From Granulosicoccus sp. (lineage in GTDB: Bacteria; Pseudomonadota; Gammaproteobacteria; Granulosicoccales; Granulosicoccaceae), in contig JALZWO010000055.1 of assembly GCA_023300375.1 (NCBI GenBank), positions 1-64,000 on the forward strand: 64,000 nt of DNA. Reading direction: 5' to 3'. The notes under the pieces are model-generated. The model was not told the DNA's origin. It did no database searches and was given only the letters and a program-made list of their open reading frames with translations. Positions 7,789-15,932 of the stretch are shown piece after piece (position 1 is the first letter of the stretch; each line of letters starts with the position of its first letter). Position numbers and translations under genes: made by a program.

Positions 7789-9461
7789 ATAATCAAGAAC
7801 CCCAAACAGTGTCTTTTGTGCGTGATGCAAAGAATTTTTCAGGACAATCGCTGGGCGAGGCGACAACGCAAATTCAGTATGAGTCACAAGGTCATGCTCT
7901 TATCATTGGCACATCTGCCGAAGCATTGAAGGCGGCAAAGGCTCTGGTTCAAAACGGGGTGACCGTGGTCGAAATAGATCCTGCAATCGACGGCACTCAT
8001 AAGCAGTTGACCGATGATGGCATCGCGGTGTTTACCGTTCCCGCCCTAATCCTTCATGGGTACCTAGGTGCGTTCAAAGCGACGGTTCCATCGACTAGCG
8101 CAACCGAGCAAGCGTATGACCTTGCTGTGTCTGTTTATTTGCAGTCAGGTTGTTTCGATGTAGTACTGGATTTGAGCGAGCAGTCGCTAATGCCTATGTT
8201 GTTGCCACCATTTGGTTATAAGCACGCATCTTCCGTCGAACAAATACAACACGCGATTCTCGAATTGCAAGACATGAAAGGCGAGTTCGAAAAGCCGCGT
8301 TACTTTGACTATAACGCGTCTATTTGCGCGCATAGCCGAAGCGAGCTTAGCGGCTGTACGGCTTGCATAGATGTGTGTTCTACAAACGCAATTGTGTCGG
8401 TAGGAGAGGGTGTACAGGTGGATCCTTTTTTATGCCAAGGCTGTGGCAGCTGCGCCACTACGTGCCCGACTGGTGCAATGAGTTACTCCTATCCGCGACC
8501 TAGCAATGCAATAGATCGAGTACGAACTGCTTTGGTGGAGAACGCGGCCAGTGTTGTTTTGTTGCATAGCGAAGCTCATGAAGCCGATGCTAATGCCAGT
8601 TCCTTGCCCGATGGTGTGCTAGCTTTTCAGGTTGAGGAGGTCACGGCTTTCGGTGCAGATTTCTGGCTATCCTTGCTCGCGGGTCCGGCTTGCCGAGTTG
8701 TTCTGATGCACGACATGATTCCAACCGATCCTGGGTTACAAGCATTGAAGACTCAAATTGAGCTGGTTGACCATCTGCTGGCTGGGCTGGGAGTTGATGA
8801 ACACACTGTTGTTCTTGCTGGTACAGATTGTTTGAATGCGACTGACATTGCCAGTGCTCTGCATACGGACAATTGGTCAGCCAGCGTTCTAAAGTCGTTA
8901 AAGCCTGCGAGTTATGCAACACATAATGACAAGCGTCAAACCATAAGGCTTGCATTGGATGCGTTAAGCGAACAATTGACAGCTATCGACACTAAGGTTC
9001 TGCTACCTGCGCAAGCACCTTTCGGTCAAGTCGTGGTTAACTCTGATAACTGCACACTATGCATGGCTTGCGTATCCACTTGTCCTGCCAAGGCGTTGCT
9101 AGATGGCCAAGATACGCCCGCCTTACGGTTCGTTGAGGCCAATTGCGTGCAATGCGGTTTGTGTGAGCAGGCTTGCCCAGAATCAGCCATTTCTCTTAAT
9201 TCACGTTATGTGTGGAACAGTATCGAGGCAAGGAAGATCGAAACGCTGAATGAAGAAGAGCCGTTCAATTGTCTCGTATGCCACACGCCGTTTTCCACAC
9301 GAAGCATGCTGGAGACGATGACTGCCAAACTCAGTGGTCATTGGATGTTCAAGGACGAGAAAGCGTTGCGCCGCCTCAAAATGTGTGGTGATTGCCGCGT
9401 GCGAGACATGTTTGAAGATGACCAAGCTGGTATTGATGTTCGTTCCCCTAGTGATGTGTGA
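7785..9461 (+). CDS. Multi-cluster 4Fe-4S ferredoxin-like protein of the formate dehydrogenase locus
   Basis: Predicted cytoplasmic electron carrier or maturation factor. Four ferredoxin-type cysteine motifs are visible: CTACIDVCSTNAI and CQGCGSCATTCPTGA near residues 195-230, and CTLCMACVSTCPAKA and CVQCGLCEQACPESA near 425-470, enough for four [4Fe-4S] clusters. A further pair, CLVCH and CGDCR near the C-terminus, may form a zinc or other metal site. The N-terminal region (HALIIGTSAEALKAAKALVQNGVTVVEID) looks like a Rossmann-type segment but lacks a clear dinucleotide motif. Its ATG overlaps the end of the DUF3306 gene. Similar proteins accompany DUF3305/DUF3306 in formate dehydrogenase clusters; the exact redox partner is not known. 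Confidence 0.85.
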   Translation: MNNQEPQTVSFVRDAKNFSGQSLGEATTQIQYESQGHALIIGTSAEALKAAKALVQNGVTVVEIDPAIDGTHKQLTDDGIAVFTVPALILHGYLGAFKATVPSTSATEQAYDLAVSVYLQSGCFDVVLDLSEQSLMPMLLPPFGYKHASSVEQIQHAILELQDMKGEFEKPRYFDYNASICAHSRSELSGCTACIDVCSTNAIVSVGEGVQVDPFLCQGCGSCATTCPTGAMSYSYPRPSNAIDRVRTALVENAASVVLLHSEAHEADANASSLPDGVLAFQVEEVTAFGADFWLSLLAGPACRVVLMHDMIPTDPGLQALKTQIELVDHLLAGLGVDEHTVVLAGTDCLNATDIASALHTDNWSASVLKSLKPASYATHNDKRQTIRLALDALSEQLTAIDTKVLLPAQAPFGQVVVNSDNCTLCMACVSTCPAKALLDGQDTPALRFVEANCVQCGLCEQACPESAISLNSRYVWNSIEARKIETLNEEEPFNCLVCHTPFSTRSMLETMTAKLSGHWMFKDEKALRRLKMCGDCRVRDMFEDDQAGIDVRSPSDV

Positions 9462-9486
9462 GTGCGACATTTTGGCGCATGTGCTG

Positions 9487-9562
9487 TTGAACACTGTTTG
9501 CGAGGCGGTTTTGTCGGACCTTGCGTAACTTGACTGTCTTCTGAAATCCATAGTTGAACACT
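9487..9562 (+). promoter_or_regulatory. Repeated TTGAACACT motif upstream of the TorD-like gene
   Basis: TTGAACACT occurs at 9487-9495 and 9554-9562 in the 128-bp gap before the chaperone gene, both preceded by G. A third copy is at 10245-10253, just before the Tat-peptide gene, and a one-base variant at 10212-10220. Recurrence at the two internal gaps of this operon suggests a shared control or processing site. No known consensus is assigned. Confidence 0.3.
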
Positions 9563-9589
9563 ATGTAGTTTCGTTTAAGAATATGAGGT

Positions 9590-10243
9590 ATGTACCCTGT
9601 GACCAACATAACGCTTGCGGACAAGCCAGTCATCGCCATCAAAAGCGATCAGGAATTTATTGATGATCAGGCTCAGCTGCTCAGAGCTTCCGTCTATGAG
9701 TTGCTTGGCAGGCTTTTGGCGCGTGAGCCTAGTGAAGCAACCCTTCAAAGCTTGCGAGATATTGGTGAGGTAGACGCCAGCGAAGGCAAGGTGGCGATGG
9801 GCTGGCAATTGATGAAGCAATCTGCACAAAAGAGCGATTTGCAATCGATTCATGCCGAATATTTCACATTACTATTGGGTGTTGGGCGTGGGGAGCTGGT
9901 GCCATTTGGCTCGTGGTACATAACAGGATTCCTAATGGAAAAGCCGGTCGCCGTGTTGCGATCAGACTTGCAAGTCTTGGGTATTGAGCGCCAAAGCGGA
10001 GTGGTTGAGTCTGAAGATCATATTGCTGCCCTGTGCGACGCCATGGCCTTGATCATTCGACATTCCAGTGAAATACCTCTAGCGACCCAACAGCAGTTTT
10101 TCAGTGATCACTTGGCGCCGTGGGTACAACAATTTTTTAGTGATATGCAAAGCGCCAGAAGCGCTCATTTCTACCGATCGGTGGGATTTTTTGGCGAAAG
10201 TTTTTTCGAATTTGAACACCAATTGCTATCCATGCAAAGTTGA
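9590..10243 (+). CDS. TorD/DmsD-family chaperone for formate dehydrogenase maturation
   Basis: Helical cytoplasmic chaperone predicted to bind the Tat leader of the molybdenum subunit and hold it until the cofactor is inserted. The family pattern is seen in LLRASVYELLGRLLAREPSEATL, then SIHAEYFTLLLGVGRGELVPFGSWYITGFLMEKPVAVLRSDLQVLGI, then EDHIAALCDAMALII. Length (217 aa) is normal. The track start is ATG 9590, but GAGG at 9585-9588 is too close to it and is well spaced for the in-frame GTG at 9599, which I consider at least as likely. It is followed by a dyad and the small Tat-signal gene. No genuine TorA-type reductase is nearby, so its client is most likely FdhA. Confidence 0.85.
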   Translation: MYPVTNITLADKPVIAIKSDQEFIDDQAQLLRASVYELLGRLLAREPSEATLQSLRDIGEVDASEGKVAMGWQLMKQSAQKSDLQSIHAEYFTLLLGVGRGELVPFGSWYITGFLMEKPVAVLRSDLQVLGIERQSGVVESEDHIAALCDAMALIIRHSSEIPLATQQQFFSDHLAPWVQQFFSDMQSARSAHFYRSVGFFGESFFEFEHQLLSMQS

Positions 10244-10259
10244 ATTGAACACTTTGCAT
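10232..10259. promoter_or_regulatory. Hairpin at the chaperone stop codon
   Basis: Perfect 9-bp inverted repeat ATGCAAAGT / ACTTTGCAT with a 10-nt loop, overlapping the stop of the TorD-like gene and lying about 28 nt before the Tat-peptide ATG. No U-run follows, so it is more likely an mRNA stability or processing hairpin or an operator than a Rho-independent terminator. Confidence 0.5.
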
Positions 10260-10286
10260 TGCAGCAGTACTTTGAGGAAAAGAGGC

Positions 10287-10517
10287 ATGAGTAAAAAAGC
10301 GAAAAGCACCAACACGGATCCCGTTTTCATCAATGCTAATCGACGTGGGTTTATGCAAGGCGCAGCCGTTGCTAGCGGTGTTGCGGCAACTGGCGTTGCT
10401 AGCGCTATCGAGAGTGTCAATACACCGTTTGATGAGAAAAACGATGTGGTCAGTGGCAGCAAGGGTTATGAGCTAAACGACTATGTACGCAGTTATTACA
10501 AGCGCTTGCGTTCGTAG
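10287..10517 (+). CDS. Small Tat-signal protein of the formate dehydrogenase region
   Basis: 76-aa protein carrying a twin-arginine motif NRRGFMQGA followed by a hydrophobic alanine-rich stretch (AVASGVAATGVASA), then a short tail ending YVRSYYKRLRS. This is the pattern of the short 'formate dehydrogenase region TAT target' proteins that sit directly before the catalytic subunit gene. The ORF track begins at 10104 inside the chaperone gene. The ATG at 10287, preceded by AGAGG, is the supported start. Its job is not known; a role as a Tat escort or a small anchor for the enzyme is conjecture. Confidence 0.85.
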   Translation: MSKKAKSTNTDPVFINANRRGFMQGAAVASGVAATGVASAIESVNTPFDEKNDVVSGSKGYELNDYVRSYYKRLRS

Positions 10518-10547
10518 TTCTAACCCTAAACATTTGGAGATACAGCT

Positions 10548-13460
10548 ATGAAACTCAAACGTAAAGTCGCCGAAACCCAAGCTCACGCGTCAGGTTCAAC
10601 ACAGGATTTGGCCAGCACTTCACATGGATTGCTCGGTGTCACTATCAATCGCCGATCGTTTCTAAAAAATTCAGGCATTACTGCCGGCGGTGCAGCACTA
10701 GCGGTTGCCTCTGGCCCAAGCATGTTGAAAAAATCTCATGCCGCTGAAAACTATGCCAAAGAAGGCGTAGAAACAACCAAAGTACATTCTATTTGTACAC
10801 ATTGCTCTGTTGGCTGTGGTGTTGTTGCCGAAGTACAGAACGGTGTTTGGACAGGCCAAGAGCCGGATTGGGATTCTCCGATAAACATGGGTGCCCATTG
10901 CGCCAAAGGTGCTGCCGTGCGTGAGCATGGCCATGGCGAACGACGTCTTAAGTACCCCATGAAAATGGTTGATGGCAAATGGACACGCATAGATTGGGAT
11001 ACAGCGATTACTGAAATCGGTGACAAGATGCTCGAAATTCGTGAGGAGTCATCCCCAGATTCTGTGTACTGGCTAGGTTCTGCCAAACACAACAATGAGC
11101 AAGCGTATTTGTTCCGAAAATTTGCGGCCTTGTGGGGCACTAATAACGTGGACCACCAAGCGCGAATATGTCATTCAACCACCGTAGCGGGTGTTGCCAA
11201 TACCTGGGGTTATGGCGCGATGACAAATTCTTACAACGACATGCAATTGTCAAAATCCATGTTTTTCATTGGCTCAAATGCAGCAGAGGCACACCCTGTT
11301 GCCATGCAGCATGTACTAAAAGCTAAAGAAAATGGATCCAAGCTTATTGTCGTTGATCCGCGCTATACACGCACCGCCGCCCATTCTGACCAGTTTGTTC
11401 AGATACGGCCTGGCACTGACGTGCCAGTGGTGTGGGGCCTTTTGTGGCACATCTTTGAAAACGGTTGGGAAGACACTGAGTACATCCAGCAGCGGGTTTA
11501 CGGTATGGATGATATTCGTGCCGAGGTCGCCAAATGGACGCCAGAAGAAGTCGAGCGCGTCTCTGGTGTGCCTGGTGCACAGCTAGAAGAGGCAGCCCGA
11601 ACCATGGCAGAAAACCGTCCGGGTACCATCGTTTGGTGTATGGGTGGTACGCAGCACACCATCGGCAACAACAACACACGTGCTTATTGCATCCTTCAAT
11701 TGGCATTAGGCAATATTGGTGTTTCTGGTGGTGGTGCCAACATATTCCGTGGGCATGACAATGTGCAGGGCGCTACAGACATGGGCGTGTTATCGCATAC
11801 CTTACCGGGCTACTACGGATTGGCTGACGGATCTTGGAAACATTGGGCTGGCGTTTGGGATCTTGAACATGAGTGGGTTAAGGACCGCTTTGATCAGAGC
11901 TCTTATGAGAAAAAGGGAGATGACGATCTCAAGCCCATGAATACGGCGGGCATGCCGGTGTCTCGATGGATAGACGGTGTTCTTGAAGACAAAGAAAACA
12001 TTGCGCAAAAAGATAATATCCGCGCAATGGTGCTCTGGGGACATGCTCCGAACTCGCAAACCCGTGGGCCTGAGATGAAGGCTGCGATGGAAAAACTAGA
12101 ATTGCTGGTAGTTATAGATCCGTATCCCACTCACACAGCTGTTTTACCAGACCGCAAAGAGGGTATGTATTTGTTGCCAGCAACCACGCAATTTGAGACC
12201 TATGGTTCGGTGACTGCATCGAACCGCTCATTGCAATGGCGCGATAAAGTCATTGAACCATTGTTTGAAGCTTTGCCCGATCACACCATCATGTACAAGT
12301 TTGCTAACAAGCTTGGATTTGGTGCCGAATTAACCAAAAACATCGAGGTTAGCAACGACGAGCCACTCATTGAAGATATCACGCGTGAGTTTAATCGCGG
12401 CATGTGGACTATTGGGTACACCGGGCAAAGCCCTGAACGCATTAAGGCACACATGGAGCATCGAGGCACGTTCAATACCACGACACTCAAAGCTGAAGGC
12501 GGTCCGCTTGACGGTGAGTACTTTGGCATGCCATGGCCTTGTTGGGGCACAGCCGAAATGGGCCACCCAGGCACGCCAAACTTATATGATCCAAGTAAAC
12601 CGGTAGCTGAGGGTGGGCTTAACTTCCGTGCTCGTTTCGGAGTTGAACGCGACGGTGTGAACTTACTAGCTGAGGATTCTTACCCTGTAGGAAACGAATT
12701 GGAAGAGGGGCACCCAGAATTTACTGCCGATATGCTTAAAACTCTTGGCTGGTGGGATGATCTCACCGCTGACGAAAAAGCAGCAGCCGAAGGCAAGAAC
12801 TGGAAAACTGATGTATCTGGAGGCATTCAACGTGTTGCTATAGCGCATGGCTGTGCCCCGTTTGGCAATGCTAAGGCGCGTGCGAACGTTTGGACTTTCC
12901 CTGACCCCGTTCCGGTTCATCGTGAGCCTTTGTACACGTCGCGCAGAGACCTAGTAGAAGACTACCCGACCTACGAGGATCGCAAATCACACTACCGACT
13001 TCCTACCCGGTATTCCTCGATTCAAGCAGAAGACTACTCTGCGAACTATCCGCTGATTCACACCAGTGGTCGCTTGGTTGAATATGAAGGTGGAGGTGAA
13101 GAGAGTCGTTCCAACCCTTGGTTGGCTGAGCTACAACAAGAGATGTTCGTTGAGATTAATCCTGCCGATGCCAACGATTTGAGCATCAAAGATGGACAGG
13201 ATGTTTGGTTGGAAGGACCGGAAGGTGGCAAGATAAACATCAAAGCCATGGTTACCGATCGTGTTGCTCGTGGTGTTGTGTTTACACCGTTCCACTTTGG
13301 TGGACACTACCAGGGGGAGGATTTGTTTGACAAATATCCTGAAGGAGCTGCGCCGTATGTGCGCGGTGAGTCTGATAACACCACAATGACTTACGGCTAC
13401 GATTCTGTTACGCAGATGCAAGAGTCAAAATGTTCATTGTGCAAAATAACTGCAGCATAA
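10548..13460 (+). CDS. fdhA: Formate dehydrogenase catalytic (alpha) subunit, cysteine type
   Basis: Molybdopterin (bis-MGD) oxidoreductase that oxidises formate to CO2, predicted to be exported folded through the Tat pathway. A Tat leader is visible (INRRSFLKN, arginines 35-36, then GITAGGAALAVASG). The [4Fe-4S] ligands are C83, C86, C90 and C118 (CTHCSVGC...HCAKGA). The metal ligand that is selenocysteine in E. coli FdnG is an ordinary cysteine, C208, in QARICHSTTVAG, encoded by TGT, so no selenium machinery is needed. Downstream family signatures include GSNAAEAHPVAMQHVLKAK and GATDMGVLSHTLPGY. At 970 aa the length suits the membrane-linked type. It is followed after 12 nt by fdhB and forms a periplasmic complex with FdhB and the cytochrome b subunit. 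Confidence 0.96.
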   Translation: MKLKRKVAETQAHASGSTQDLASTSHGLLGVTINRRSFLKNSGITAGGAALAVASGPSMLKKSHAAENYAKEGVETTKVHSICTHCSVGCGVVAEVQNGVWTGQEPDWDSPINMGAHCAKGAAVREHGHGERRLKYPMKMVDGKWTRIDWDTAITEIGDKMLEIREESSPDSVYWLGSAKHNNEQAYLFRKFAALWGTNNVDHQARICHSTTVAGVANTWGYGAMTNSYNDMQLSKSMFFIGSNAAEAHPVAMQHVLKAKENGSKLIVVDPRYTRTAAHSDQFVQIRPGTDVPVVWGLLWHIFENGWEDTEYIQQRVYGMDDIRAEVAKWTPEEVERVSGVPGAQLEEAARTMAENRPGTIVWCMGGTQHTIGNNNTRAYCILQLALGNIGVSGGGANIFRGHDNVQGATDMGVLSHTLPGYYGLADGSWKHWAGVWDLEHEWVKDRFDQSSYEKKGDDDLKPMNTAGMPVSRWIDGVLEDKENIAQKDNIRAMVLWGHAPNSQTRGPEMKAAMEKLELLVVIDPYPTHTAVLPDRKEGMYLLPATTQFETYGSVTASNRSLQWRDKVIEPLFEALPDHTIMYKFANKLGFGAELTKNIEVSNDEPLIEDITREFNRGMWTIGYTGQSPERIKAHMEHRGTFNTTTLKAEGGPLDGEYFGMPWPCWGTAEMGHPGTPNLYDPSKPVAEGGLNFRARFGVERDGVNLLAEDSYPVGNELEEGHPEFTADMLKTLGWWDDLTADEKAAAEGKNWKTDVSGGIQRVAIAHGCAPFGNAKARANVWTFPDPVPVHREPLYTSRRDLVEDYPTYEDRKSHYRLPTRYSSIQAEDYSANYPLIHTSGRLVEYEGGGEESRSNPWLAELQQEMFVEINPADANDLSIKDGQDVWLEGPEGGKINIKAMVTDRVARGVVFTPFHFGGHYQGEDLFDKYPEGAAPYVRGESDNTTMTYGYDSVTQMQESKCSLCKITAA

Positions 13461-13472
13461 GGAGACAACACA

Positions 13473-14063
13473 ATGGCTAGAATGAAATTTTTGTGCGACG
13501 CCGAGCGTTGTATCGAATGCAATGGTTGTGTCACTGCGTGTAAAAACGAGCATGAAGTGCCTTGGGGTGTAAACCGACGTCGTGTGGTGACGCTTGGTGA
13601 TGGTCAACCAGGTGAAAAATCAATATCGGTTGCGTGTATGCATTGCTCAGATGCACCTTGCCAAGCGGTGTGCCCAGTCGATTGCTTTAACACCACTGAC
13701 GACGGCATCGTACTTCACGATAAAGATCTGTGTATCGGATGTGGTTACTGTTTTTATGCGTGTCCATTTGGTGCACCACAGTACCCACAGCAAAGCTCAT
13801 TCGGAGCTCGTGGCAAAATGGATAAATGTACATTTTGCGCAGGTGGCCCTGAAGAGGCAGATCTTAGCGATGCCGAGTACGAAAAATACGGACGCAATCG
13901 CATTGCCGAAGGCAAGCTACCGCTTTGTGCGGAGATGTGTGCAACACGCGCACTGATCGCTGGCGACGGTGACGAAATTGCTGATATCTATCGTGAGCGT
14001 GTGCTTCGCCGCGGTGGCCGTTCTCAAACTTGGGGCTGGGAAACTGCTTACACTGAGGGGTAA
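13473..14063 (+). CDS. fdhB: Formate dehydrogenase iron-sulfur (beta) subunit
   Basis: Electron-transfer subunit carrying electrons from FdhA to the cytochrome b subunit. The 196-aa sequence contains the four cysteine groups of this family: CIECNGCVTACKNEHEVPWG, CMHCSDAPCQAVCPVDCF, CIGCGYCFYACPFGAPQYP, and a split group CTFC...CAEMCATRAL, predicted to hold four [4Fe-4S] clusters. It has no Tat or Sec signal, so it probably crosses the membrane bound to FdhA. Shorter than E. coli FdnH because the C-terminal membrane anchor is missing. A ribosome site AAGGAG lies 8-10 nt before the ATG. The gamma subunit gene starts 5 nt after its stop. Confidence 0.94.
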   Translation: MARMKFLCDAERCIECNGCVTACKNEHEVPWGVNRRRVVTLGDGQPGEKSISVACMHCSDAPCQAVCPVDCFNTTDDGIVLHDKDLCIGCGYCFYACPFGAPQYPQQSSFGARGKMDKCTFCAGGPEEADLSDAEYEKYGRNRIAEGKLPLCAEMCATRALIAGDGDEIADIYRERVLRRGGRSQTWGWETAYTEG

Positions 14064-14068
14064 TAGTC

Positions 14069-15187
14069 ATGACGCATAAAAAAATGAGTCCGGCTCGCAA
14101 ACAGCGTATGGCATGGCTTGGTTTGTTAGCAATATTAGCACTGGCAATAGTTCTGCCTCTGGCTAGCTACTCTGTGCATTGGCTAGGCAATGATGCGATT
14201 GCTCAAGATGCAGCGACCGTGGTCAACCCGCGCTCTAATTACTGGCGTGCGGTGGAAGGTGGTGTAGGCGGTTACACAGCAATCAGCGGTCGCGAGGCGG
14301 GTGTTCTGGTAGCTGCGGGTGGCATCGAATGGCAACAACGACGTGATGGCCCGGTGGCCAAATACCTGCCTTGGGCTATCTTGGGCATGTTTGCTGTTGT
14401 GCTTCTCTATCACCTTATTCACGGAAAAAATAAGCTAGATGCAAAACAGCTTTCGGGGCGCAAGATCAAGCGCTGGTCTTGGTTCGATCGTTCCGTGCAT
14501 TGGGTAACAGCAATTTCGTTCATTTTCTTAGCCATCACAGGTCTGAGTATGCTGATCGGTAAAAATCTATTAATTCCTCTACTGGGTAAGGAAGGATTTT
14601 CTTGGTGGGCGCAAGCATCTATCACTATTCACAACGTGGTTGGGCCCGTGTTCTCTCTTGGGGTTGTGTTTATGATTTTGCTTTGGATCTGGCACAATTT
14701 TCCAACCAAGGTCGATATTGAATGGTTCAAGCAAGGCGGTGGAATGTTCTCTAATGCGCATCCATCAGCAGGGCGCATGAATGGTGGTGAGAAGGTTTGG
14801 TTCTGGGTGGTAGCAGTTGTTGGGCTGGGTGTTTGCGTTACTGGTCTGATAATGCTGGTGCCAATTTACAATCTTCCTGTACCTTCATGGTTGGCGTGGG
14901 TGCCCTTAATCGATGGCACACGACCGCAAATGCAAGATGCTAATCTTTTGCATGCCATTATGTCTCTTGGCTGGACAGCTCTGGCGGTGGGTCACGTCTA
15001 CATTGGCACTGCTGGAACTGAAGGCGCTTTTGAAGGGATGAAGACAGGCTATGTGTCTGAGGAATGGGCCAAACAGCATCATGACCTTTGGGCAGAAAAG
15101 GCCGCTGCGAATGGTAAGGTTGTGGTTTTGGACGATGACACATCGGTCAGCACTGCCAATCATGAGGCTAGTCAATCGACTGCCTAA
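14069..15187 (+). CDS. Formate dehydrogenase cytochrome b (gamma) subunit
   Basis: Membrane anchor that passes electrons from the formate dehydrogenase iron-sulfur subunit to quinone. An N-terminal hydrophobic helix (LGLLAILALAIVLPLASYS) and about 100 residues of extracytoplasmic sequence precede a helix near 110, then the four-helix cytochrome b core: FDRSVHWVTAISFIFLAITGLSML, ITIHNVVGPVFSLGVVFMILLWIWHNF, VWFWVVAVVGLGVCVTGLIML and LLHAIMSLGWTALAVGHVYIGT. Histidines in the RSVHW, IHNVV, WHNF and LLHAI segments are candidate haem b ligands. At 372 aa it is longer than E. coli FdnI because of the N-terminal extension, as in the FDH-gamma type of many Proteobacteria. Confidence 0.9.
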   Translation: MTHKKMSPARKQRMAWLGLLAILALAIVLPLASYSVHWLGNDAIAQDAATVVNPRSNYWRAVEGGVGGYTAISGREAGVLVAAGGIEWQQRRDGPVAKYLPWAILGMFAVVLLYHLIHGKNKLDAKQLSGRKIKRWSWFDRSVHWVTAISFIFLAITGLSMLIGKNLLIPLLGKEGFSWWAQASITIHNVVGPVFSLGVVFMILLWIWHNFPTKVDIEWFKQGGGMFSNAHPSAGRMNGGEKVWFWVVAVVGLGVCVTGLIMLVPIYNLPVPSWLAWVPLIDGTRPQMQDANLLHAIMSLGWTALAVGHVYIGTAGTEGAFEGMKTGYVSEEWAKQHHDLWAEKAAANGKVVVLDDDTSVSTANHEASQSTA

Positions 15188-15226
15188 TTCGTTCTTTGTA
15201 CGGCTTTTGTCCTGTAATATTGCGCA

Positions 15227-15760
15227 ATGAAGAAGTTTCCTGATGACGTGTTGGTGGCATTGCACCATGCTAATGCCACCGTCAGCTGCGTGCCGGTGCA
15301 GATTGATGACAACGATGAGTGGCAAGCCGCTGTGTTTTTCGTACTAGCGGCTGATGCTCCTTGTTTGGCGAAAGGCCGGCTTGCTCCAGGGCCTTATCCT
15401 GTCGAGATTGATGCAGATCTTCACGAACATGCCAACGGTTCGTTAATTGAGATTGGTGTTGATATTGCCACACCAGCTGAGCGAAGCCGAGGCACGCTGT
15501 TGTTCATCACTGGTCATAGTTCGGCACAGTTCGACACCTTCAAATTATTGAGCACGCAAAACGAATTACCTCTTTTTATTGGTGATGAATATTGCAACGT
15601 GCTGGCTCAGCAACGCGTTATTCTCAGTGATGTTATGCGAGCTGGATTCAAGCAATTGCTTGATGAGGCATTGGCAAGAGATGCAGTTATTAGAATGACG
15701 GGGCGCTTCGACCCAGACCTTGTATTTAATGACGTTGTTAAATCTTTAAACCTAGCGTGA
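15227..15760 (+). CDS. Unrecognised protein ending the formate dehydrogenase operon
   Basis: 177-aa soluble protein, 39 nt after the gamma subunit gene and on the same strand, so probably the last gene of the operon. I do not recognise its family. It begins MKKFPDDVLVALHHANATVSCVPVQID, has a central region that reads as alternating beta strands (LAPGPYPVEIDADLH, SLIEIGVDIATP, GTLLFITGH), and a helical C-terminus (LSDVMRAGFKQLLDEALARDAVIRMTGRF). No signal peptide, membrane helix or metal motif is seen. Small accessory proteins of unknown function are common at this position in formate dehydrogenase clusters; a maturation role is only a guess from context. Confidence 0.7.
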   Translation: MKKFPDDVLVALHHANATVSCVPVQIDDNDEWQAAVFFVLAADAPCLAKGRLAPGPYPVEIDADLHEHANGSLIEIGVDIATPAERSRGTLLFITGHSSAQFDTFKLLSTQNELPLFIGDEYCNVLAQQRVILSDVMRAGFKQLLDEALARDAVIRMTGRFDPDLVFNDVVKSLNLA

Positions 15761-15932
15761 TTTGATGCAAAGCAATCGATGGACACCGAATGTATCAATA
15801 CTCAGTATATGTGATGGGTTAACAGCGACAACGCCTAATAGAAGCTGCCAAGACCGATAAAGATTTTTCTGACACTTTTTAGCGTAATAGCAAAGACGCG
15901 AGTACACCGTCGTTTAGTGTTCAGCCAATGCA

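Noticed and set aside
10104-10517. 137-aa ORF as a single gene
   Set aside because: Its first 61 codons overlap the chaperone gene in another frame. The Tat-signal protein starts at ATG 10287 with a ribosome site.
11162-11175. Selenocysteine in formate dehydrogenase
   Set aside because: The catalytic codon is TGT (cysteine), with no in-frame TGA.
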